From contig JBGTBA010000148.1 in the NCBI GenBank assembly GCA_041749595.1, forward strand, positions 1 to 33,210: DNA of 33,210 nt. The letters are read 5' to 3'. The notes under the pieces were generated by a model. It was given only the letters and a program-made list of their open reading frames with translations. It was not told the DNA's origin and did no database searches. The stretch is from Aurantibrevibacter sp041749595 (GTDB lineage: Bacteria > Bacteroidota > Bacteroidia > Flavobacteriales > Flavobacteriaceae). Position 1 is the stretch's first letter. Every line of letters starts with the position of its first letter. Below, in pieces: positions 24,895-33,174 of this stretch. Made by a program: the position numbers and the translations under genes.

Positions 24895-27800
24895 AAAAAG
24901 AGTTCTCCTGCCTTTACACTTTCTGGTATTTTTGGGTCTGTTTATTCAAAGCTGCGGAAAATCAGAGAAGGTATTAGAATTAAAAAAGGATACCCATATT
25001 GTGCTTATTGGCAATAATCTAGCCTCCCGAATGGTCCATTTTGGTCATTTTGAAACAGAATTGCACCTCCGTTATCCGGACAGTCTTTTGTTTATTCGGA
25101 ATATGGGAGATGGGGGCAATACACCCGGTTTTAGGCCGCATGCTTCCCGCAATTCCCCCTGGGCTTTTCCAGGAGCTGAAAAATTTCAGACCGAATTGGC
25201 TCAAAATTCCGGTAGTGAAGGTCATTTTGAAACCGAGGATGAGTGGCTTGCACGACTAAAGGCGGATGTAATCATCGCATTTTTTGGATATAACGAGTCC
25301 TTTCAGGGCGAAGCAGGCTTGGAAAATTATAAGGCTGAACTCCGTGCCTTTATCCAACACACCAAAAACCAGCGGTACAATGGCAGAAAAGTGCCCCAAC
25401 TGGCTTTGGTTTCACCTATTGCCTTTGAAGACCTTTCGGCCAGGATGGATTTGCCCAATGGCGTAACCGAAAATAAAAACCTGGCGCTGTATACACAGGC
25501 CATGCGAGAGGTAGCGGTGACCGATAGCGTCTTATTTGTGGATGCTTTTGAAGCGACCCAAAAGTGGTATGCCGAGGAAACGGAAGATTTGACCACGGAC
25601 GGATTTCAATTGAATGATTTGGGCTATCAAAAATTGGCCAAACTTTTAGCCAATACTGTTTTCGGTACTCAGAAAAGCGAGGCCGAGATTTATAGAAAAT
25701 TAGTGCACGATGCCGTGATGGATAAAAATTGGTATTGGCACAACGATTTTAAAATACCTAACGGTGTACACGTCTATGGTCGCCGTTTTGATCCGTTTGG
25801 TCCTGATAATTATCCCGCGGAAGTAGAAAAAATAAGGGGAATGATGGCCATTAGAGACAGGGCTATTTGGGCGGCTGCCAAAGGCACTACCATTGATGTG
25901 GCCGCAGCGGATGCCAAAACAAAAACGCTTCCGCCCGTGACTACCAATTATATAACCAATAAAAAAGATGGCCTACCAAAATACCTTTACGGCAAAGAGG
26001 CACTGGCCACCCTAAAAGTGGCAAAGGGCTACAAAATTGAGCTGTTTGCTTCCGAAACCGAATTTCCTGATTTGGCCAATCCCACACAATTGTCTTTTGA
26101 TAATAAGGGCCGATTATGGGTAGGTGTGATGCCCAGTTACCCGCATTACAAGGCAGGCGATCCTAAACCCAACGATAAGTTGTTGATTTTGGAAGATACG
26201 GATGGGGATGGCAAAGCCGACAAGCAAACCATTTTTGCAGACGGACTTCATTTGGCCATTGGTTTTGAATTTGCACCAGAGGGTGTATATGTCTCCCAAG
26301 GTACAAATTTGGTCTTGTTAACGGACACAGACGGAGATGACAAGGCCGATACTAAAGATATCGTGTTAAGCGGCTTCGACGATCACGATACCCACCATGC
26401 CATTAGTGCCTTTACAACAGATCCGTCCGGTGCACTCTATATGGCCGAAGGTGTTTTTCTGCATACCAATGTGGAAACCGCTTACGGACCTGTTCGGGCT
26501 ACCAATGGAGGTTTTTACCGTTACAGTCCGCAACGCCACCACTTGGAACGCACCGCACAATTACCCATTCCCAATCCCTGGGGCATTGCCTTTGATGACT
26601 GGGGGCAAAATTTCTTTGCGCATACTTCGGGCCCGGATATGACCTGGATGATGCCGGGCACTATAAAACCCCGTTACGGGGTTGCCTCGCCCTTACCCAA
26701 AAACCTGATTGAAGAAAAACAACTGGTACGGCCTACTTCGGGACTGGAATTTATATCGAGCAGGCATTTTCCGGATGCCGTTCAAGGGGATATCATAATC
26801 AACAACACCATTGGATTTTTGGGTACCAAACAACATACTATAGAAGATGATCCCAATTCGGCAGGGTACCTCAGTAAATTCCGTATGGATCTGATCACCT
26901 CCAGCGATCCTAATTTTAGGCCTGTGGATATGGAATTTGCTCCGGATGGCTCACTTTACGTGGTTGATTGGCACAATATCTTAATTGGGCATATGCAGCA
27001 CAACGCAAGGGATCCGCTGCGGGATCATGTACACGGACGGATTTACAGGGTAACTTATCCGTCAAGGCCTTTGGTGACCCCTGCCAAGATTGCGGATGCC
27101 ACTATAGAAGAACTTTTGGAGAACCTGAAACTTCCCGAATACCGAACCAGATATCGCACCAAAAGAGAATTAAGGGCGCGGGACCCGAAGGAGGTTTTGA
27201 CCAAATTATCGACATGGGTACAAGGCCTGGATACGAATGATCCCCATTATGAACACCAGCTATTGGAGGGTCTTTGGGTAAGTTGGGGATTGAACAAAAT
27301 AGATTCGGACCTCCTGAATCAAATACTAAAAGCTAATGATTACAGGGCAAGGGCCGCCGCCGTCAGGGTGCTGCGATATGCCGGACATCAAATTCCCGAT
27401 CAGGCTGAATTACTTATGGTTGCAGCTAGGGACCAAAACCCCAGAGTGCGTTTGGAGGCGTTAGTGGCAGCATCTTGGTTGGATAAGGAAGTGGGCATAC
27501 CCATAGTGACCGCAGCGGGGGAAAAACCTTTGGACGATTGGATGCAATTGCCCTATCAGGCAGCACTTGCCCATTTGAATGGGCATAATTTAGGGGAGGA
27601 CCCTGCATCACTTATATCAGATACCGATTTAACCGGTACGGCACTCGACCTATATTTAAAAGGTCAGGAAATTTATAAGCGGGAAGGGTTCTGCATTACC
27701 TGCCACCAACCGGATGGTAAGGGCCTTAGTGCCTCCCAATTTCCGCCTTTGGCCGGCTCGCAATGGGTTACCGGTAACGAGGAGCGTCTCATACGACTTA

Positions 27801-28051
27801 CCCTCAATGGGATCATGGGACCCATTGAGGTCAACGGAAAAACATATCCCGGGCAAGTACCCATGACCCCTTTTGGGGGTATGCTGAACGACGAGGAAAT
27901 GGCAGCCGTGCTTACCTTTGTGCGCAATGCCTTTGGCAATAAAGCCAGTGCCATTTTCCCAGAAAAAGTGAAGGCGGAAAGGGCGAAGACAAAAGACAAA
28001 AAAGGCTTTTATACATCAAAGGACCTATTGAAGGAGTTTCCTATGGAATGA
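24881..28051 (+). CDS. Large PVC-type lipoprotein: SGNH-like domain, propeller dehydrogenase, HEAT-like repeats, cytochrome c
   Basis: This 1056-residue lipoprotein (LFIQSC, lipid Cys25) has four parts. Residues about 38-260 resemble an SGNH hydrolase, but block I reads GNNL (44-47) without the nucleophilic Ser, and the C-terminal block reads DGFQL with Gln243 where His is expected. Residues about 370-730 are a propeller of the PVC-type dehydrogenase group (LILEDTDGDGKADK, GDIIINNTIGF, DMEFAPDGSLYVVDWHN). Residues about 745-905 are helical repeats. The C-terminal cytochrome c has CITCH at 938-942 and a candidate axial Met995. It probably oxidises a carbohydrate in the periplasm, or transfers electrons from one. 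It shares its core architecture with the protein at 5969-8641 but not the SGNH part. No gene overlaps it downstream. Confidence 0.85.
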   Translation: MLVVKKRVLLPLHFLVFLGLFIQSCGKSEKVLELKKDTHIVLIGNNLASRMVHFGHFETELHLRYPDSLLFIRNMGDGGNTPGFRPHASRNSPWAFPGAEKFQTELAQNSGSEGHFETEDEWLARLKADVIIAFFGYNESFQGEAGLENYKAELRAFIQHTKNQRYNGRKVPQLALVSPIAFEDLSARMDLPNGVTENKNLALYTQAMREVAVTDSVLFVDAFEATQKWYAEETEDLTTDGFQLNDLGYQKLAKLLANTVFGTQKSEAEIYRKLVHDAVMDKNWYWHNDFKIPNGVHVYGRRFDPFGPDNYPAEVEKIRGMMAIRDRAIWAAAKGTTIDVAAADAKTKTLPPVTTNYITNKKDGLPKYLYGKEALATLKVAKGYKIELFASETEFPDLANPTQLSFDNKGRLWVGVMPSYPHYKAGDPKPNDKLLILEDTDGDGKADKQTIFADGLHLAIGFEFAPEGVYVSQGTNLVLLTDTDGDDKADTKDIVLSGFDDHDTHHAISAFTTDPSGALYMAEGVFLHTNVETAYGPVRATNGGFYRYSPQRHHLERTAQLPIPNPWGIAFDDWGQNFFAHTSGPDMTWMMPGTIKPRYGVASPLPKNLIEEKQLVRPTSGLEFISSRHFPDAVQGDIIINNTIGFLGTKQHTIEDDPNSAGYLSKFRMDLITSSDPNFRPVDMEFAPDGSLYVVDWHNILIGHMQHNARDPLRDHVHGRIYRVTYPSRPLVTPAKIADATIEELLENLKLPEYRTRYRTKRELRARDPKEVLTKLSTWVQGLDTNDPHYEHQLLEGLWVSWGLNKIDSDLLNQILKANDYRARAAAVRVLRYAGHQIPDQAELLMVAARDQNPRVRLEALVAASWLDKEVGIPIVTAAGEKPLDDWMQLPYQAALAHLNGHNLGEDPASLISDTDLTGTALDLYLKGQEIYKREGFCITCHQPDGKGLSASQFPPLAGSQWVTGNEERLIRLTLNGIMGPIEVNGKTYPGQVPMTPFGGMLNDEEMAAVLTFVRNAFGNKASAIFPEKVKAERAKTKDKKGFYTSKDLLKEFPME

Positions 28052-28152
28052 CGGGATCCATGACCTGGGCTTGATTTAACTTTTGAAGTTAAATAGGAAA
28101 CTCGAGGTATTTAAATGAATCCTGAAATACGTTCCACAGGGTCTTTTTGAAG

Positions 28153-28303
28153 ACGGTTTATCAGTTAGGCTATTGATTGCAGTGCCGGAAAACAACTCGG
28201 TACAAGTAGCGGATAGTCATATATTATTAATAGTGTTTGGGATTCTGAAAATTACGTATCAATAACAAGAGGTATCAGTTTACATGTAGGATTTAAAGAA
28301 TAA
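28153..28303 (+). pseudogene. Probable gene remnant
   Basis: Two short frames join if one frameshift near 28225 is allowed: LLIAVPENNSVQVADSHIL, then NSVWDSENYVSITRGISL continuing to a TAA at 28301-28303. The composition and the alternating hydrophobic end resemble the last strands of a secreted or outer-membrane protein, but no family is recognised. Confidence 0.25.
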
Positions 28304-28870
28304 AATTGATATTCTACTGATGCGCTAAATAGTAATGGTTGGAATAAGCAACTATTTTAAAGGCTAACAAAAGCTTCCCTCCCGACTTTCCCCCGGGACA
28401 GATGAAGAGGGGTGTCCCGTTTTCGGGATGCGAAGTTTGACCCGCCCAAATCATTGAAATCATCCCTGACGACTTATATGTACCATAGTCCGGGCTTTTT
28501 ATCCCTCCGGTGCGACTCAAGTCGAACCGATTTGGTCCGCTGACCCAAAAAGAAATCTTTCTGTTGCCCTATGATGTTGGAAAAGGTACTTTGCATAATC
28601 AAATGTAAGCAAATAACCGGGCATCATTTATTCTCATGACTATTTTGAGTATTTTTGATCCGTAAAAATGGGCTTGGTAGTGCATTTTGGAAATCCTACA
28701 CATGGTTCTCTGATAGTGACTGTTTTTTGATATTTTAAAATGAAATTGAAGTACCACGTATTGCATATTGCCCGTGTCGTGTTCCATTTCGGAAGGTGAT
28801 ACAGGCTTTTGTAGTGCATAAGGGTATCAGATCTTTAAATAAAAGGAGAAAGAAAACTATTGAATATGAT

Positions 28871-28936
28871 ATGAATTATACTATTATATTATTGATAATC
28901 AATTTTTTAAATGAATATTTCCCTAACTGGATTTGA
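28871..28936 (+). promoter_or_regulatory. Putative branched-chain leader peptide upstream of ilvD
   Basis: A 21-residue frame begins MNYTIILLIINFL, with six successive Ile/Leu codons (residues 5-10). It ends 86 bases before ilvD. This is the pattern of a ribosome-mediated attenuation leader. Against it: local DNA is very AT-rich, which favours Ile and Leu codons by chance; no strong terminator hairpin follows; and a -7 box lies downstream at 28978. Confidence 0.35.
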
Positions 28937-28977
28937 ACCTGTAAATATTGTTAAAATCATAAGCCTGTCGAAACTTT

Positions 28978-28985
28978 TATCTTTG
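28978..28985 (+). promoter_or_regulatory. Putative -7 box for ilvD
   Basis: TATCTTTG fits TAnnTTTG exactly, 37 bases before the ilvD ATG. The nearest TTG upstream (28948-28950) is 27 bases away, longer than the usual spacing. A small hairpin AAACCA/TGGTTT (28992-29005) lies between the box and the start codon. Confidence 0.45.
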
Positions 28986-29022
28986 AACCGCAAACCAAAT
29001 GGTTTATAAATTATTTTATTAA

Positions 29023-30705
29023 ATGGAGTTAAACAAATACAGTAAAACGGTAACGCAAGATCCTACATTACCGGCAGCTCAGGCCATGTTGCACGCTATC
29101 GGGTTGACCGATAAAGACCTTCAAAAGCCTTTTATAGGTATTGCAAGTACGGGTTATGAGGGCAATCCGTGTAATATGCATCTCAATGATTTGGCAGTGC
29201 ACGTTAAAAAAGGTGCTGATAATGCAGGTTTGGTCGGATTGATTTTTAATACCATAGGCGTTAGTGATGGTATTTCCAATGGAACACCGGGGATGCGTTT
29301 TTCTTTGCCATCAAGAGACATCATTGCAGATTCCATAGAAACCGTGGTACAAGCTCAGAGTTACGATGGTTTAATTACCGTTGTAGGCTGCGATAAAAAC
29401 ATGCCTGGAGCTTTAATGGCTATGTTGCGCTTAAACAGACCGTCCATATTGGTATATGGGGGTACTATTGCTTCGGGTTGTCATAACGGAAAAAAATTAG
29501 ATATTATTTCCGCCTTTGAAGCCTATGGGCAAAAAGTAGCAGGTACAATTGATGAAACCGAATTTAAGGAAGTTGTTCACAAAGCTTGTCCAGGTGCCGG
29601 GGCATGTGGTGGTATGTACACCGCAAATACGATGGCTTCGGCCATTGAAGCCCTTGGAATGTCGTTACCCTTTAATTCCTCAAATCCTGCTGTAAGCAAT
29701 GGAAATATAAAGGAGCAAGAATCCGTAAAAGCTGGAGAAGCGTTACGATTGCTGTTGGAAAGAGATCTAAAACCATTGGATATTGTTACGAAAAAATCGC
29801 TGGAAAATGCGTTTCGGTTGGTTACAGTTCTTGGTGGTTCAACCAATGCTGTTCTTCATTTTTTGGCGATTGCCAAAGCGGCACAAGTGGAGTTTACTTT
29901 AGATGATTTTAAAAGAATAAGCGATACCACACCCTTATTGGCAGATTTGAAACCAAGTGGTAAATACTCAATGGAAGATTTGCATGGTGTTGGAGGTATT
30001 CCGGGAGTATTAAAATATATGTTGGCCAACAATATGCTTCATGGCGATTGTTTAACGGTTACCGGCAAGACACTGGCCGAAAACCTAAAAGAAGTGCCCG
30101 ATTTAATAGAAGGGCAGGAGATTCTAAAAACACTTGATAAGCCCATTAAAGAAACGGGTCATATCCGGATTTTATTTGGTAACCTGGCTACCGAAGGTGC
30201 GGTGGCAAAAATTACCGGAAAAGAAGGGTTGTACTTTAAAGGATCGGCCAATGTGTTTGATAGTGAAACTGACGTAAACATAGGGATTAAAAACGGAAAA
30301 GTTAAAAAGGGAGACGTGGTAATTATCCGTTATGAGGGGCCAAAAGGGGCTCCGGGAATGCCCGAAATGCTGAAACCAACATCATCCATTATGGGCGCAG
30401 GTCTGGGCAAGGAAGTGGCATTAATCACCGATGGCCGTTTTTCCGGCGGCTCGCATGGTTTTGTGGTAGGTCACGTATCTCCCGAAGCACAAGTTGGGGG
30501 TAATATTGCTTTGGTTGAAAATGGCGATATCATTGCAATTGATGCTGTAAACAATTCCATTACTATCGAAATTTCCGATGAAGAATTAGCCAATAGAAGA
30601 GCTAAATGGGTAGCCCCCAAGTTAAAATTTGAGCGTGGGGTGCTTTATAAATATGCAAAAACGGTATCCTCCGCTTCCAAAGGTTGCGTTACCGATGAAT
30701 TTTAA
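29023..30705 (+). CDS. ilvD: Dihydroxy-acid dehydratase
   Basis: This 560-residue enzyme dehydrates 2,3-dihydroxy-isovalerate and its methylvalerate homologue to the 2-keto acids, the third step of valine and isoleucine synthesis. IlvD/Edd family signatures are visible: the iron-sulfur ligands Cys50 (GNPCNMH), Cys123 (GCDKNMPGALMA) and Cys195 (GAGACGGMYTANTMA), plus SDGISNGTPGM and the C-terminal TDGRFSGGSHGFVVGHVSPEA. Length and Cys spacing fit the shorter [2Fe-2S] type rather than the longer E. coli [4Fe-4S] type. It is followed by ilvB on the same strand with a 98-base gap. Since sugar-acid dehydratases share this family, I checked the context: ilvB directly downstream makes the amino-acid role secure. 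Confidence 0.96.
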   Translation: MELNKYSKTVTQDPTLPAAQAMLHAIGLTDKDLQKPFIGIASTGYEGNPCNMHLNDLAVHVKKGADNAGLVGLIFNTIGVSDGISNGTPGMRFSLPSRDIIADSIETVVQAQSYDGLITVVGCDKNMPGALMAMLRLNRPSILVYGGTIASGCHNGKKLDIISAFEAYGQKVAGTIDETEFKEVVHKACPGAGACGGMYTANTMASAIEALGMSLPFNSSNPAVSNGNIKEQESVKAGEALRLLLERDLKPLDIVTKKSLENAFRLVTVLGGSTNAVLHFLAIAKAAQVEFTLDDFKRISDTTPLLADLKPSGKYSMEDLHGVGGIPGVLKYMLANNMLHGDCLTVTGKTLAENLKEVPDLIEGQEILKTLDKPIKETGHIRILFGNLATEGAVAKITGKEGLYFKGSANVFDSETDVNIGIKNGKVKKGDVVIIRYEGPKGAPGMPEMLKPTSSIMGAGLGKEVALITDGRFSGGSHGFVVGHVSPEAQVGGNIALVENGDIIAIDAVNNSITIEISDEELANRRAKWVAPKLKFERGVLYKYAKTVSSASKGCVTDEF

Positions 30706-30803
30706 ACTAGAACAATAGCATTATATAACAATAGGGTTTAGTTGTTTCCAATGTCCTAAAACGGCCAATTTCAAATACTACAACCTCATGAATTTTTAAA
30801 ACT

Positions 30804-32537
30804 ATGGAAACAGTAAAAGAACTGAAGAAGACAGTGATAAAAAAGAAGACCGTTAAAATTAGTGGTGCCGAAGCCATAATACATTGTTTATTGGCCGAGG
30901 GCGTAGATTTGATCTACGGTTATCCGGGAGGCGCCATTATGCCGGTATATGATGAACTTTATAAGTTTCAGGATAAATTAACGCATATTCTAACCCGTCA
31001 TGAACAAGGAGCTACGCATGCCGCCCAAGGTTATGCAAGAGTTACTGGAAAAGTCGGAGTTGCCATTGCCACTTCGGGTCCAGGGGCAACGAATTTAGTA
31101 ACCGGTTTGGCAGATGCCCAAATTGATTCTACTGCAATGGTATGCATTACAGGGCAGGTGCCCAGGCATTTACTGGGATCGGATGCGTTTCAGGAGACCG
31201 ATATCATTGGTATTTCCACACCCGTTACCAAATGGAACTACCAAGTAACAAAAGCTACCGAAATCCCCGAAATCATTGCAAAGGCTTTCTATATCGCCAA
31301 ATCGGGTCGTCCCGGTCCGGTATTGGTGGATATAACAAAAAATGCCCAATTTGATGAATTCGAGTTTTCTTACGAGCCATGTAAAGGCGTCCGCAGTTAT
31401 AAGCCCTATCCAAAACCCAATTCGGACGCTATTGATGCAGCCGCGGCATTGATCAATTCGGCAAAAAAGCCATTGATCGTTTTTGGACAAGGTGTTATCC
31501 TTTCGCAGGCCGAAGGACAGCTTAAAGCACTGGTGGAAAAAGCGGGAATCCCGGCGGCATGGACCATCTTAGGTCTATCGGCAATGGATACCGACCATCC
31601 GCTAAACGTGGGAATGGTGGGGATGCACGGAAATTATGGCCCCAATGTGCTTACGAACGAATGCGATCTGCTCATTGCCATAGGGATGCGTTTTGACGAT
31701 AGGGTAACCGGAAGTTTGGACACCTATGCGAAACAGGCCAAAGTCATCCATTTTGAAATAGATCCCGCGGAAATCAACAAAAACGTAAAAGCCGATGTCG
31801 CTGTTTTGGGCGATGCCAAGGCAAGTTTGGAGCTTTTACTTCCGAAAACAAATGCGAACAGTCATACCGCTTGGCATAACGAGTTCAAGGAAAAGTATAA
31901 AATAGAGTTTGAGGCGGTTATAAAGCACGAACTGCATCCAATTAAAGAAGGCCTTACCATGGGTGAAGTGATTGAGGAAATTAATATTGCTTCGCAGAAT
32001 AGCGCTGTTATCGTTTCCGATGTCGGTCAGCATCAAATGATAGCTTGCAGATATGCCAAATTTAATCAAACCAAAAGTAATATTACTTCAGGTGGACTTG
32101 GTACAATGGGCTTTGCCTTACCTGCCGCAATTGGTGCCAAAATGGGTGCTATGGATAGAGAGGTTGTAGCTATAATTGGTGATGGAGGGTATCAAATGAC
32201 CATACAGGAACTGGGAACCATTTTCCAGAACAAAACCCCTGTGAAAATTGTAGTGCTCAATAACGACCATTTGGGCATGGTACGGCAGTGGCAGGAACTT
32301 TTTTTTGAACGACGGTATGCATCGACCGTGATGACCAATCCGGATTTTGTAAAAATCGCAGAAGGTTATCACATTCAATCCCGAAGAGTTAAAGAGCGGA
32401 AGGATTTAAAAGAAGCCGTACAGGAAATGATTGCTTCCAAAGAGGCTTATTTTCTTGAGGTATGCGTGGAAAAAGAGGGTAATGTGTTCCCAATGATCCC
32501 ATCAGGTGCTTCCGTTTCTGATATTCGATTGAAATAG
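30804..32537 (+). CDS. ilvB: Acetolactate synthase, large (catalytic) subunit
   Basis: This 577-residue thiamine-diphosphate enzyme condenses pyruvate with pyruvate or 2-ketobutyrate in the first common step of branched-chain amino-acid synthesis. The N-terminal PYR domain has YGYPGGAIMPVYD and the catalytic Glu67 (TRHEQGATHAAQGYAR). The central domain carries GVILSQAEGQLKALVEKAG. The C-terminal PP domain has the cofactor motif starting GDGGYQMTIQEL at 459 and the downstream NNDHLGMVRQWQELFF. The N-terminus has about 18 extra lysine-rich residues. Its regulatory partner ilvN is not between this gene and the window end; an O-methyltransferase gene intervenes. Confidence 0.96.
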   Translation: METVKELKKTVIKKKTVKISGAEAIIHCLLAEGVDLIYGYPGGAIMPVYDELYKFQDKLTHILTRHEQGATHAAQGYARVTGKVGVAIATSGPGATNLVTGLADAQIDSTAMVCITGQVPRHLLGSDAFQETDIIGISTPVTKWNYQVTKATEIPEIIAKAFYIAKSGRPGPVLVDITKNAQFDEFEFSYEPCKGVRSYKPYPKPNSDAIDAAAALINSAKKPLIVFGQGVILSQAEGQLKALVEKAGIPAAWTILGLSAMDTDHPLNVGMVGMHGNYGPNVLTNECDLLIAIGMRFDDRVTGSLDTYAKQAKVIHFEIDPAEINKNVKADVAVLGDAKASLELLLPKTNANSHTAWHNEFKEKYKIEFEAVIKHELHPIKEGLTMGEVIEEINIASQNSAVIVSDVGQHQMIACRYAKFNQTKSNITSGGLGTMGFALPAAIGAKMGAMDREVVAIIGDGGYQMTIQELGTIFQNKTPVKIVVLNNDHLGMVRQWQELFFERRYASTVMTNPDFVKIAEGYHIQSRRVKERKDLKEAVQEMIASKEAYFLEVCVEKEGNVFPMIPSGASVSDIRLK

Positions 32538-32580
32538 TTGTAATGGGCGTTTTTATTAATGCTTGTTTTGAGCAATTCGT

Positions 32581-33174
32581 ATGATGGATTCAACTATTCA
32601 GGATATTCCGAAAATTCATGATGAAATTCAAAGAAAAGCCCATGAAATAGGATTTACAATGCCTTCTGATTTGTATGTTGGCACCCTCTTAAAGACATTG
32701 ATTTCCTCCAAACCGAAATCGAATTTTTTAGAACTGGGTACCGGTATCGGGCTTTCCTTATCGTGGATGATTGATGGAATGGATGCAGATTCAAAAATCA
32801 TTTCGGTGGACAATGATCCAAAATTAACGGCTATTGCAAAACAGTATTTTGGCGATGATTCCCGGGTTGAATTGGTTTGTGCAGATGGTTCTGAATGGAT
32901 TAAACGATATAACGATAACAAATTTGATTTGGTTTTTGCAGATGCGTGGCCCGGAAAATACAGTGAAATTGATGAAATATTGGCATTGATCAATGTTGGT
33001 GGATTCTATGTGGTTGACGATATGTTGCACCAGCCCAATTGGCCGGAAGGACATCAGCAAAATGTGGAGAGGTTGATCGCCTATCTGGAGACCCGAAATG
33101 ACATGTCCATTACCAAAATGAACTGGTCGACCGGATTAATCATTTGTGTAAAAAATAGAATACTGGAATTATAA
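32581..33174 (+). CDS. Class I SAM-dependent O-methyltransferase family protein
   Basis: This 197-residue protein has the SAM-binding motif I LELGTGIGLSLSW (50-62), an acidic residue ending strand 2 (SVDNDP, Asp77), and a motif resembling the metal-site region of catechol-type O-methyltransferases (VFADAWPGKYSEI, Asp121). VGGFYVVDDMLHQPNW resembles the later part of the family pattern. It lies 43 bases after ilvB on the same strand. The family acts on small molecules. Its position in a branched-chain amino-acid operon suggests co-transcription but gives no clear substrate. The start is a doubled ATG at 32581 and 32584. Confidence 0.8.
   Translation: MMDSTIQDIPKIHDEIQRKAHEIGFTMPSDLYVGTLLKTLISSKPKSNFLELGTGIGLSLSWMIDGMDADSKIISVDNDPKLTAIAKQYFGDDSRVELVCADGSEWIKRYNDNKFDLVFADAWPGKYSEIDEILALINVGGFYVVDDMLHQPNWPEGHQQNVERLIAYLETRNDMSITKMNWSTGLIICVKNRILEL

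Larger units (their letters stand above)
28052..29022. other. Long intergenic region with decayed sequence, hairpins and ilvD upstream DNA
   Basis: These 971 bases hold no convincing full gene. A perfect 9-base hairpin ATTTAACTT-TTG-AAGTTAAAT (28074-28094) lies just after the cytochrome gene. A likely coding remnant ends at 28303. A G+C-richer block at 28370-28560 has competing hairpins: CGGGACA/TGTCCCG (28394-28400, 28413-28419) and CCCG/CGGG (28416-28427). The last 200 bases contain a possible leader peptide and a promoter box for ilvD. The remainder shows nothing I can identify. Confidence 0.5.

Noticed and set aside
28314..28520. 68-residue minus-strand frame in the region before ilvD
   Set aside because: It lies over the hairpin-rich block, has no recognisable domain, and is more likely a repeat-derived frame than a gene.
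28495..28545. Possible tRNA gene suggested by a T-arm-like sequence
   Set aside because: No acceptor stem, anticodon arm or D-arm could be paired around it.
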